From NCBI GenBank assembly GCA_014905825.1, contig JACGCN010000007.1, positions 1,860,001 through 1,924,000 on the forward strand: DNA of 64,000 nt. Direction: 5' to 3'. Source of the stretch: Lyophyllum atratum (taxonomy: Eukaryota > Basidiomycota > Agaricomycetes > Agaricales > Lyophyllaceae). The notes below the pieces were generated by a model, which saw nothing but the letters and a program-made list of their open reading frames with translations, was not told the DNA's origin and searched no databases. The translations under genes and the position numbers were made by a program. Below, one piece after another: positions 53,305 to 64,000 of this stretch (position 1 is its first letter; each line of letters starts with the position of its first letter).

Positions 53305-55301
53305 ATGAAGGTCAGTCCTCCATATAACGTCGGGCCTATCTCGCTTATTTCTCTTCAGATTGCAGTAGAAGGATGCTGCCACGGCGATCTCGACGCGATC
53401 TATGCGCACGTCGCCCAGCTCGAGGCCAGAAACGGGTACAAGGTCGACCTCTTGCTCATTTGCGGGGATTTCCAAGCTATGCGTAACTGGCCAGACCTCC
53501 AGGTCATGGCGGCGCCGGACAAGTATAAGGAGCTGAAGGACTTCCACAAGTAGGTGGGATGGCTTTTTTTCTCCAATACAGTATCCGAGAACCGACTTCT
53601 TGTTTGTTTTTCCGTAAAGATACTATTCGGGAGAGAAGACGGCGCCGATTTTGACTATCGTCATTGGGGGGAACCATGAAGCGTCGAACTACCTATGGGA
53701 ACTGTGCGTAGCGTTAGAACCCGCATGCCGATCCTTGCTGACATTTTTCGTTGACTCGGGCAGATACCATGGCGGATGGCTTGCACCGAACATCTACTTC
53801 ATCGGCCATGCCGGCAGCGTTCTCGTCAACGGAATTCGTATCTCTGGTGCCTCCGGCATATTCAAAGCCCAAGATTTCCGTCAAGGTGCATGGCAAGCGT
53901 CGATTCAGCTCCTGGAGAGAAGTCTAACTATTTTCCCGACAGGCCACCATGAAAGGCTACCCTACGACAAAGGCACCATGCGTAGCATATACCACATCCG
54001 CGAATACTGCGTTCGAAAGCTCTCTCTGGTGAATGATCCCCTCTTCTCATCTTCGAGTAACCCTAACCCCAAATCACAACCTGTATAGCTCCCCTCCCCG
54101 GACATTTTCATCTCGCACGACTGGCCTCAAGGAATCGAACACCACGGTGACCTCCACGGGCTTCTCAGAAACAAAAAATACCTCAAGCCCGACATCGACT
54201 CGGGGCGCCTCGGGTCACCGCCTCTCATGGGCCTCCTAACGACGCTCAAGCCGAAGTGGTGGTTCGCAGCACACATGCACACGCGATTCGAAGCTACCGT
54301 AGCGCACTACGGTGCGGATGGGGCTGTAGCTGTAGCTGAGGCGGTTGCGGTTGCGGTTGCGGTGGTGAACCCTGATGAGATTGTGATAGACGATGATTTG
54401 GACGAGGTGGACGAGGTTGCCGTTGAGGCGTTGGTTACTCCGAAGACCGCTGACCTGCTCCGCAATCCCGATGAGATCATGCTTTCGGATGAGGAAGATA
54501 ATGTGGCTTTATCACTGCCTCCAATACCGGTTCCGGTGCTGCCCGTTCTGCTGCCCGCCTCTGTGACGCACTTCCTTGCCCTAGACAAATGTCTCCCAAG
54601 ACGGCACTTCCTCGAGGTACGTCTTCCTACGCGCGACACTCCCCCTCCTTAGCTCATGTCCCTTCCACCCCAGGTTCTCGACATCCCCACTCCCGACCCA
54701 CTCCCCGCCCAAACCCCAACATCAACCGACGCCGCCCCACCCTCCTCAACCACCAGCACCAGCACCAGCACCCCGACCCCAATTCCAACCCTCTCCTACG
54801 ACCCCGCCTGGCTCGCCATAACCCGCGCCTTCCACCCCAACCTCTCCCTCACCCGCACCCAATCCGCCTTCCCCGACGAAACCCACGCCCGCGCCCTCGT
54901 CGCCCGCGAGCTCGAGTGGGTCCACGAACACGTACCCCCGAAGCTCGATGGGAGTTGGGCGGTGGGGGAGTGTCAGAGCTTTGTGATGACGGCGCCGCCG
55001 ATCAGGGAAGGGCAGGGCGAGGGGGGGAGGAAGCCGGCGGGGAGGGTGCAGCAACGTCAGTCTTTTTTCTGTTTCTCTCCCCCCCCTTTCTTTCCTTTCT
55101 TTCCGTTTTTTTTGATGTGTGCTGATGTGGGTGGTTTTTTGGGTGGTTGTAGCGTCGTGGTATACGAATCCGCAGACGGAGGCGTTTTGCAAGATGTTGG
55201 AGATACCGAACAAGATTAATCCGCCGCCGAAGGGCGTTTCTGCTCCGGCTCCCACTACGGTTTCGGTGACGGCAGAGGTAGCGGCAACGTCATCTGCGTA
55301 G
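53305..55301 (+). CDS. DBR1: RNA lariat debranching enzyme
   Basis: Eight exons: 53305-53310 (ATG AAG only), 53359-53549, 53620-53703, 53764-53885, 53943-54028, 54089-54616, 54674-55055 and 55153-55301, for 515 aa. Metallophosphoesterase motifs in order: [63 protein letters not shown] and [12 protein letters not shown], all as in Dbr1. The C-terminal half has the family block [13 protein letters not shown] and the ending [22 protein letters not shown]. The enzyme cuts the 2'-5' bond of excised intron lariats in the nucleus, a needed activity in such an intron-rich genome. Between the catalytic core and the C-terminal block lie low-complexity inserts: an Ala-Val run from (GCGGTT)n near 54330 and Ser/Thr/Pro runs near 54750. 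Confidence 0.96.
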
Positions 55302-56126
55302 TCTGTCTGTTCATTTTTTGTATAATGTATCAATGCTCATGGTGTACGCTGTTTGCTGAAAATTCGAAATCGGTAGATGACATATCGGGGCAGTCCTTGA
55401 CGATATCACTATGGGTAATGTAAGGACCGCACTTTTTGGTATGGATGGGACGGAGATGGTGGCGGGCCCGGTGAACAACGTGGAAGGGGGCCGGGGCGGA
55501 CGAAGTACCTGAGGTCAAAGTATACACATGCTGAGCCCTGGGCCTGAGGCTTGATGTCAGCTGATCGTGATTGATATCATGTTTCGACTGTCTCTTGACG
55601 CTCGTTCCTGTACAGATCTGTCACTGCGACGAAGTTCGAGTAATGATTTTTTTGAGCTGAGCGCAGGCCATCAACAAGATTCTCCTCTGAGATTCGTATG
55701 GCGGTGTTAGGTTATTCATCTGGATTCCGATGCGATGGTGAGCATTTGATTGAGCTGCTTTGTATCTAGAATTGACTGTAATTTCTCGCGCTAGACGCGG
55801 TGCAAGATAGTGCCTTAGAGTTCAGGGTGGATGTAATTATACCTATGCTGTGACGGACACACGATGATCACAGGCGAGTCGAGACCGTGTCCAAGCACCC
55901 ACAGTACCAGCATGCACATATCTCGATGGCAGTGGGCGCAAGACATGCCGTCATCTGGTAGCCGAATGCGTCAAAGTTTCTCAAGACCCGTAGAAGAGGA
56001 ACAGGGTCATTGGCCCCTAGTTTTTGGTGATAGATTCCATCATATCCCGAGTCAGTGAGTACGAAATATGTATCCTGTCACTTTTTAGCCTCACATTGCA
56101 CACTCTAGGGCAGTTTGAATCCTAAC
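55302..56126. other. intergenic region, no gene recognised
   Basis: About 800 bp with no supported frame. The end should hold the methyltransferase promoter. Confidence 0.45.
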
Positions 56127-58078
56127 ATGACTTCCCCTATCCACCAGTTACTGCGTCTCATCACAGACTCTATCGCCAAACTCGACGCTGTTTCTGCTGC
56201 TTCAGGGTGTCCTCTTCCCGACCTCTACACGCCGTTCTCTCCGTCGTCCGAGGCATTTCGCGCCGATCCCGAAGTATCCCAAGCAACGGCCATAATATCA
56301 GCAGCTGCCCTACAACTAGATGCTATCTTGGCGCCTCCGCAAGTGACATTATGTCGTGTAGTTGGTGGTGTACGTATACACATCGACTTTCGCTTTCAAG
56401 GCTGCTAATCACCATCCCTAGCATCTCAAATCGGCAGCGCTGCGCATATGTCTCGAGTCCAATGTCACCGAGATTCTGCGCGAGGCGGGACCACAGGTAA
56501 TAAAATTCATTTACACATGTGCCCCTGACTTATATCGGTTCATAGGGCCTTCATGTTGACGAGATTGCTTCCAAGAACGGACAGGATCCTCGCAAACTAG
56601 GTAATACGAATATCACATCTCATGCGTCATGATGAGTCTAATGACCTTATTCTCATCAGCTCGCTTTCTACGTATCCTCGCCACTCAGCACATCTATCAT
56701 GAAGTTCAGCCCGATGTATTTGCTAACACCCGCATCTCAAGCCTGATGGACACTTTGAAGCCTAGCCAAGAAGTGATTGACTGGTGCGTACTACGATGAG
56801 CTGTCAAGGACGATACCTCTAATTTAAATCTTCCACAGTCCAGAAATCAAGTGCGACAACACGCTTGGTTTCACTGCATTACTTTCGCATAAGTAAGTCA
56901 ATCACGATATCCCGAAGTCTGTTTAATAACATATGTACGGCGGGAATCTTCATTTCAGTCTCGACGAAGTCTTCAAGGGATCCGCCTATGCGTGGGAGAC
57001 ACTGTGCGACCCAGTAACTGCGAAGTCGGGAGATCCAGAAGCAGCGCCTGTGGTCAAAGCACTCAATCGCGAGGGGACACTCTGGGATCTCTACTCCCAG
57101 GATGAACATCGGGGCCGCCGCTTCAACGTCGCGATGCAAGGCGTTCATTCTTTAGAGAAAGCAGACTCAGTCTTAGGCGGTAAGCCATCGTGACAACATC
57201 ACGACCTCTGCACGCATATTGAATCTGAACCTTTATCATATGTAGCGTTCAACTGGAAAGATCTTCTGAATGAATCGGTTGTCGTCGATGTTGGAGGGGG
57301 CGTTGGAGCCACGTCTCTTGTATTGGCGCAAGAGTTGCCTCACCTCAAACTAGTCGTTCAAGACCTCCCCAAGGTCATCGAGAATGCGGAACAAGTAAGT
57401 TTGGCTTGCAAACCCGCTCGACCATCTGCTAAATGATTACGGTCTATAGTTTTGGAAGAAAAGTATGCCCAATTCGAAAGTGACACTTGAAGGTAAATTT
57501 ACCGTGCATGATACTAGCGACCCGGCGCCACCTGACTCACTTATCTTCTTTTCTCTAGTTCAAGACTTTTTCACGCCTCAATCTGAGCCTCGCAGTGTAT
57601 CAGTCTTCATGCTGAAGCAGATCCTTCACGATTGGTCCGACGAATATTGCGTCAAGATCCTCACCCAGCTTCGCGCTGCTGCCGGACCTGCCACAAAACT
57701 TTTGCTCATTGAGAACCTTATTCAGTATGGTTGTCACGATACAAGCGGCGACGACAAGAACGGTATTCCAGGCTCGGTTCCTCACGAGGCCCCAGCCCCG
57801 CTGTTGGCCAACTACGGTGCGGTCAATGAATTGGCGTATCATGCTGATCTCTGCGTATGTCCGACTCACATGTCCGTTCCTTCGAGCAATGAAACTAACC
57901 CAAGCCGTTTCAGATGTTCATTCTCTGCAATAGCCAGGAACGCACCGTTCGCCACTTCGACAAACTCCTTCTGAGTACGGGTTGGAAGATGCAGCTTATT
58001 CGTCGTCAGCAGGGAGGTGGGGATAAAAGGCTTTTCCAGGCGGTTGAGGCAGTCCCCATCGAAGTACCGAGTCTGTAG
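56127..58078 (+). CDS. SAM-dependent O-methyltransferase
   Basis: Ten exons: 56127-56369, 56422-56496, 56546-56600, 56660-56783, 56839-56892, 56959-57179, 57246-57394, 57450-57492, 57559-57854 and 57914-58078. They total 1,425 nt, 474 aa, all in phase. The N-terminal half is the dimerisation/winged-helix part (HLKSAALRICLESNVTEILRE, ARFLRILATQHIYHEV). The C-terminal half is the methyltransferase domain with glycine-rich motif I VVDVGGGVGATSLVLA, the acidic VVQDLPKVIENA, and the catalytic-region motif LKQILHDWSDE. The plan is that of COMT-like enzymes that methylate hydroxyl groups of small aromatic or polyketide molecules. The substrate is unknown, and there is no synthase next to it, so a secondary-metabolite role is unsupported. 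Confidence 0.92.
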
Positions 58079-58581
58079 GATGCCTCGCCAGGTTCTACGA
58101 AAGTCTATGTATGCCTTAGGTTGCGGGTTTTGGGATTTGAAATATAGTCGATTATCACAACCCCGCTTTGAGCAAGAGCCGGGGCCTATCAAAATTTGTC
58201 TGAAAGACTGCCAAATGTTCTCACACTGCTCCCTTATCAACTTTCACATCATATTCAACTCGTCGTTGCCTCTGTAGTCACTCGAACCGCCTTGGAACGC
58301 ATTTCGTTACGTTTATATCAACATCTGAAGTTATCCCAGGCCCTCTCAGTTAGTTTGGTTTTCCCTATTCACTGGCACCGGCCAGCCTTAGCTACCCCAC
58401 CTCTAACGGTGCACCGACGCGACGAGGAAGCGCATAGATCCTACGACTCAAGTGCCTCCTTGGCGCTCCCCATCACCCTCCGGTCTCGCGATTGTACGCC
58501 CATCGGAACATATCCCTTTTGCCAATCTCATAATCAACGATAAACGGCCAGCTCTCCCGACATAACCATCTTCTCGCTTTC
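58079..58581. other. intergenic region before F-box gene
   Basis: 503 bp, no gene recognised; pyrimidine-rich near the next start codon. Confidence 0.45.
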
Positions 58582-59820
58582 ATGACGACACTGTGGAGTC
58601 CACGACTCGCTTTTCCTCAGGAAATCATTGACATCATTATCGACGAGCTTGCTGGGGATAATAGGGCCCTGCTGAAGTGTAGTCTCGTGTCCTCGTGTTT
58701 TCGAGAGCCATCCCAGAAATCGCTTTTCCGTTCGTTGTACATCCACCTCAAACCTGATAGGGAAGCGACCAATTCGCTCCTTCATCGTGTCCTCGAAAGC
58801 AATCAGTACATTTCTTCCTTCGTCACATCGATGTGCTTCCGTTTTTACGACAACTCTTCTGAAGAGGACATAGAACTAGGGCTCTCAGAAGAAGTGAACC
58901 CGATGGGTTTCTGTGGCGCGCCCCTGACGCTACCCAGGCTGCAAGCCCTCAAATTGGATGCTCTTAATAGCTATGTTGAATGGGTGGACGTCACGATCCC
59001 ACTCCAGACAGATTTCCTCCACCTCATGCGCTCACCCGTGCTTGCATGTCTTTCCATAATAGAGATAGATGTACCCTTCCATTTATGCACCGTCGTCACG
59101 CAGTTAAAATATCTAGAGATTCGGAACCCGGACGACAACCTCCAGTATGACCCTCCATCAGAAATGCCTCATCCGATTCGACCGTCTAGTAACCCTGGGT
59201 ACCTTGACGTTCTTATCCTTCGCGACAACGTGCCAAACAGCAAACTCTTTCGAGATTTCACCTCTCATCTTTCTTTAACACGCTTGCGCGGCTTTTCGGG
59301 TACAATATACCATCAAGGTGACCTCGAATTCTGTCAGCAGATACTCAATCTGTCCGCAGCCACGTTGAATTCACTATCTCTGAGCGTAGACTGTTGTGAG
59401 TTCAACCTACCACTTGCAGTCCAATTACACTAAAATCTGCTGTTCTTCTATGCAGATCCGCTCGGGGAACAACATCCCGATTTGCGATCTCTTCTAAGCC
59501 TTGAATGGCTGGAGATTAAACTGTGCAGGCTAGCGATGAACTCCGGATCCTGGATGGCCGACGCTCTCCGGACAATCCCTCCGACGAATAACATTCGGAC
59601 TATCATCATCGGGCCCGACCACTGGGATATCGATATCACGACCCTAAAAGAGAATTGGGCGCAGATAGACGAAATCTTAGCCCGAGGGCCTCATTTCTTG
59701 CCATTACAACGTGTTCTCGTTTCCCTTCCCTCAAGCCAATTGCCTCTAACGCTTCCCCGGCTCTACTCCAAAGGTATCCTCTTCGAATATCGGCGACCAT
59801 CAGACCAAATGCGATCGTGA
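58582..59820 (+). CDS. F-box-like protein
   Basis: Exons 58582-59395 and 59456-59820, joined by a 60-bp intron (gtgagt...tgcag), give 392 aa. Without splicing the frame ends 13 codons into the intron, at 59431-59433. The N-terminus has the Agaricomycete F-box pattern: FPQEIIDIIIDEL, LLKCSLVSSCFREPSQKSLFRSL at about residues 11-54. The remainder is leucine-rich with irregular repeats (LPRLQALKLDAL, LACLSIIEIDV, LKYLEIRNPD, LDVLILRDN), as in proteins that present substrates to an SCF ubiquitin ligase. Such genes form large fast-changing families in mushrooms. The substrate is unknown. Confidence 0.85.
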
Positions 59821-59828
59821 AGAAACGC

Positions 59829-60026
59829 CAGGGTGATATCAAGCAGCTGAGAGGGAAAGCTCCATCTGCGAGCCCTACGCACACCCGCTCCCTTAGTTAT
59901 CGGACATAGGTTGCGTCAATACCACGTCAGGGCGATATCAAGCAGCTGAAAATGAAAACTCCATCTGCGAGCCCTGCACACACCCATTCCCTTAGTTATC
60001 GGACATAGGTTGCGTCAATACCACGT
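59829..60026. repeat. two tandem copies of a 99-bp unit
   Basis: Unit 1 is 59829-59927 and unit 2 is 59928-60026. Both run from CAGGGYGATATCAAGCAGCT to GCGTCAATACCACGT with only a few differences (for example GAGAGGGAAAG against AAAATGAAAAC). It lies just after the stop of the F-box gene, so it may be in its 3' UTR. Confidence 0.85.
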
Positions 60027-63000
60027 CGAATTCTACTTTCGTTCGTCAGTGCGAGAGATATTTGAGGGCAGTCTTGGCAGCATGGGACCATGAGGTCGTT
60101 ACATGTCCCTACGTGGGTTAAGTATGGTAAGGTAAGGTACCTTGGGCCTTGGTATGAGGATTTAGTATACTAGCCACAGATCAGGACTGGGTTAGTTGAA
60201 TGTTTCTTGGTCGAGCACGGTCACTTTGTTTTGCATACCTTTCTCACGTTGAATTGAGTATTGAGGATCGTAAATGGTTGCGAACTTCGGGTAAAGGGCC
60301 GTCCTTGTACAGGTCAGGTTATGACAGACTCCCTGATGAACTCGTACTTCAGGTCCACGGGCCGGGCAGATGATATCAAACAGTATCCAGGTCAAGATAT
60401 ACAGATAGGAATCCTTTATTGATTGATATTACACATACAAATACGCAGACAGTTCCAATAGTGGTGGATGGTGTCTCCCCAGCGGTAATGTTCAATAAGG
60501 ATCGCGGTTTCCGATTTAAAGATGGTGGTACTCAGCGCCGCAGATTCGCCGAGCGTGGAATGAAAACTGAATTCCTGGCCGCCATTCACCCGAAATGTTA
60601 ACTGCAGGTTATGTATCGAAATCGGACTCGCATTTCATCCATGGACGCGTAGTCAGCAGCTTGTGGAGGTGGAAGAAGTGGTATAAAGCAGTATTGAGCT
60701 ATGTATGGCACCAGAACATGCTTCGTGTGGAAACTGATGCGAAATGAGACGGGACGCCAACAGGAGGAAGGGAACCCAGAGTCACCCATTGACGTCAGGG
60801 CTGCGCATCCAGGCTTTCCTCGCTGCTGAACTCATAGTGCCTGAAGAGTTGTGGGTGATGGCAAAGCTGAGTCTTATGGCTGTGAGATCGCGAGTCAGCA
60901 GGGGATGACGAGAAACGTAGAGAAGAACGGAAGGAAAAGAGAACGCCGGGAACAACAATAGCAAAGAGAGGCGGGAGAAAGAGGACAACGAACTGAACTA
61001 GTCGTGAACGCAGATGGGGTGGGAATGGGGAGTAAAAACGAGCAGATGTAAACATGACTCACGGGTTGCTACGCATTTCGCGTCCTGCGTCTCCTGACTG
61101 GTTACTCAAGGCCTACAACCTGACCACTTCCTCATAGTCGGCGTCTCCCTTTCAACTCAATTGCTTGTGCTGGCTAGAGCGACAGGTCGAGAGCAGTATT
61201 GTCCGTCGACGGGAAGGAGTTCGACACGGCTGTCCTTGCCGCAGCTGATCCGACAGACGTGTCTCTTCTAGTCGTAGTCGAGCGGTGCAGCATACACTTC
61301 GTCGTCCCATTTTCATGTAGTATGCAGCTGAAGTAGGGGGCCAGCTCAAGCCAGTATATTATTAGTGGTGGGTGGCACTGTAAAGCCAATGAAATCGCAG
61401 GGCATCTCCTGTGCGATTACTTGGGGTGAACACCACGGCTGAGCGCTGAAGCGCTGAGGTCTTAACATCAGTTTGTGGATAGACATCGGAAAATTTGAAC
61501 GCACCACCACCTCATCTCTTTCGAGATTGCTACGAGCGGTTACGAGTACTGGTGGCCGGGTCTGAGGTGTCCGACGTGGACGAAGGTTGGCAAGGAATTC
61601 ACGATGGCTGTACAAACACACAATGTCGGTGTCCACGAGTTTCTCCGGTCATGGGAAGGGCCTTTTGTGGGAAAGAAAGAGTAGGAAAGAGTGCCAAAAC
61701 CGTGACTGCTATCCAACCGCAAATCGGGCCGGAATTTTCCGATCTTGGAAGTTGCTGTTATGGAATCAACGACAACCTCCACGTACCGTTACGCCTCTCA
61801 AATCAGAAGACACCGTTTGAAGATGAGTGTCACGGGTATATTGTTGGTGGACTTGTAATATTCAATGTTCATGATGGCCTCCAGAATTATTACGCGTCGT
61901 TAGACGTCGAGACCAACCAGTACATGCACGTCCAGAGTTACGATCCCGACCGTAGTCCACCGGGGAGGGAGCGTCGGAGCCCAGACATATGGGAGTGAGC
62001 ATGCACTACTGTTAGTCTGTTGTCACTCACATCGGTAACTTGTCTCTTCCAGATGATTTTTAAAACTATGTTCGTTGCTCTGGTATTTTAGGCTTCGATT
62101 TTAGGCTTCGATTTTTTCAACCGTTCTTCCTCCGCTCTTCTTCAAGACTTTGGCGCCAAAGACATCTGCCGGATTCGTTTTGCGAACGCCGACGTACCAT
62201 CCTTCGAAATTGCTTGCTCAGGCTGGGGAAAGGAACCAACTCGCGGCGCCCCCTGGTCATCGATCCTCGCGATTTTGAGGTCATCAAGAGCACAATAAGG
62301 AATTTTCTTGATCGACCGTACTCTCCTCTTTGACGCTTCTGACTCCCCACTCTCATATCTTACTCGCCTCCGGACTCTCGGTACTACTTTCCCGCAATTT
62401 TACTCGCTATGGTTCGGCGCGCCATCGCTGAATCCATCCTAAAGGGCAGTGATATTAGCGGACATCGCACGCCATCTATAGGAGTTCAGTATCGTAAGGC
62501 TACTCTTAGCTGGTACGTTCATCGTCCTTTCTAGGTTGACTAGACATTCACCCACACGGGTAGAATGCACGCTATATCCAGCTGAGGCCCTGTCTACGCT
62601 CATCGCAAGGGGGGTCACTGATATGCACCCCTATGTTATCGCCTCCTTATCTCATGGAGCTCCAGCTTGGGCTCATGGTTAAAGGGCTGAAATAGCGTTA
62701 TTAGGATAAGGGCATGTGTCTATGCCCCTCTCTGATATTTACGTTGACCTTCCCGCCTTTTCAACGACTGGAAGTCAGTTGGCCGCCCGTTTTCGCCAGG
62801 ATAAATCGTGTCACAATCGGGCGTACGGTTCCTATTAGAATCAATTTGGGGCATACTCGACATCTTTAACATGCGGCTATGGCGTCTTAACTGTGATGGA
62901 CGCCTGATAACTTTCGCAACTATGAAGTATGCTGTGGTTGAACTTGTCTTTCCTGCTTCAAGCGCGAACTGCAACTGCATTCCGGAATACGGTGGATGTT

Positions 63001-63261
63001 TCTATCACCTGTGGTGAATAATGTGCCATGACTGATTTAATAACTGACGGAGAAGGTGTGATGTGCGAGAATTCTGATTCCTGCTCATGGTGCGATGGTA
63101 CAGGCGCTCGTTATGGCTTTGGCGTCTATGTTACTGTACATATTACAGCCTTGAGATCAGCTGACCGCGAGCATATGCCACGCATTCGGGGTCAGACTGA
63201 TTCGAGCCTCCACCCAGTCTCACCGACTCTCGTCCATTCTCTTCCATTATCCTGCTCATCG
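60027..63261. other. long intergenic region, no gene recognised
   Basis: About 3.2 kb. Frames such as 61495-61998 plus (167 codons) and 60795-61055 minus have no domain that I recognise. The stretch just before 63262 is probably the promoter of the NACHT gene. Confidence 0.4.
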
Positions 63262-64000
63262 ATGGCTTTCGCTTACGGACAGAATATAAATGTCTACGGC
63301 GGTGCATTCGCAGACATCAGTGGCGATCATAATTATGTTGAGAATGTATCGAATGTATCGATTTGCTGGAATGTATCCAATGTGTCGATCAGCGAATCTG
63401 AACCAGGTGCGTGTCCTAAGCTGTGCACATGCATAGTCGGGATCTCACACAACTCCAGGGCTTCTGCCTCTCTTCAACGTGACCTCCTCCGGAGCGGCGT
63501 TCAATTCACATGAGCGCTATCCACCTGCCAAGTGTCATCCTGGAACACGCGAGGATTTAATTGAAGAAGTCACCAAGTGGATTGATCGGAAGACTATCGG
63601 GCAAGACGACCGAGTCCTCTGGCTTCACGGGCCCGCAGGCGCAGGGAAATCCGCGATTGCGCAAACAATAGCCGAGAACAGCGCTGAATGTAAAATTCTA
63701 GCCGCTAGCTTTTTCTTTTCTCGAGGGCGGCCAGGCCGCGACTCCCTTGACCGCCTCTTCACGACGATTGCTTACCAGCTTGCTATCTCTATTCCGAATC
63801 TACGGCCCGCAATTCAACAAGTCCTCATCGACGACCCCTCTATCGTCCATCAGGTCATCACGGTTCAAATTCAGAAACTGATCATCGAGCCGCTTGAACT
63901 CCTGACGTCGTTAAAGAATGTTAAAGTACCTACAAAGCCGACTTTCCCGTTCCTCATCATCATCGACGGTCTTGATGAATGCTCCGGCACTGACGATCAA
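63262..64000 (+). CDS. NACHT-domain NTPase (NLR-like), 3' end outside window
   Basis: Exon 1 63262-63406, intron 63407-63458, exon 2 from 63459 to the edge. The N-terminus (YGQNINVYGGAFADISGDHNY) is the short Gly/Asn-rich lead often found before fungal NACHT domains. It is followed by NSHERYPPAKCHPGTRED, a Walker A motif GPAGAGKSAIAQ, the segment FFFSRGRPGRDSLDRLF and TTIAYQLA, and a Walker B-like FLIIIDGLDEC. These are STAND-class NTPases that act as signalling switches in fungal self/non-self recognition and possibly immunity. The effector and repeat domains at the C-terminus lie beyond the window, so the subtype cannot be given. Confidence 0.9.

Overview
The window comes from a filamentous basidiomycete, most likely an Agaricomycete. 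The genes carry many introns of about 45-75 bp, and the gene families (NACHT NTPase, F-box, GFA, lactonase-like hydrolases, HMG-box regulators, copia elements) are typical of mushroom genomes. I rebuilt gene models by hand from frame, GT-AG sites and family conservation; most exons agree with these in phase.

Layout. 0-10 kb: the 3' part of an HMG-box regulator, two decayed metallo-beta-lactamase-fold hydrolase copies, a glycine-rich membrane-protein gene and an intron-containing tRNA-Tyr. 10.9-16.8 kb: a young Ty1/copia retrotransposon (identical 363-bp LTRs, AATTT target duplication) whose single gag-pol frame is split by a 330-bp hAT-like MITE. 17-20 kb: a second intact and a third decayed glycine-rich gene. 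20.5-26 kb: inositol oxygenase, a seven-helix-type membrane protein, dihydrofolate synthase. 27.9-28.5 kb: a secreted precursor made of ten 12-residue repeats separated by Kex2-type Lys/Arg-Arg sites, the most interesting gene here. 31-35 kb: an APH-type kinase pseudogene and a complete second HMG-box regulator. 36.8-38.5 kb: a short LTR element with identical 185-bp LTRs and one intact 371-aa ORF but no polymerase. 39.9-41.2 kb: two tRNA-Val genes with different introns flanking an AT-rich hairpin-rich foldback element. 42.8-43.5 kb: a TMEM50/Vps68 protein. 43.8-50 kb: four tandem GNAT acetyltransferase copies, of which only one looks intact. 50.4-52.3 kb: two tandem GFA-type genes. 53.3-59.8 kb: RNA lariat debranching enzyme, an O-methyltransferase and an F-box protein. 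The end holds the start of a NACHT NTPase.

Conserved housekeeping genes (FOL3-like, DBR1, VPS68-like, MIOX) alternate with accessory blocks showing recent transposition, tandem duplication and gene death. No operon logic or obvious biosynthetic cluster is visible. The candidate peptide precursor has no recognisable maturation gene within the neighbouring few kilobases apart from what the general secretory (Kex2) route would supply.
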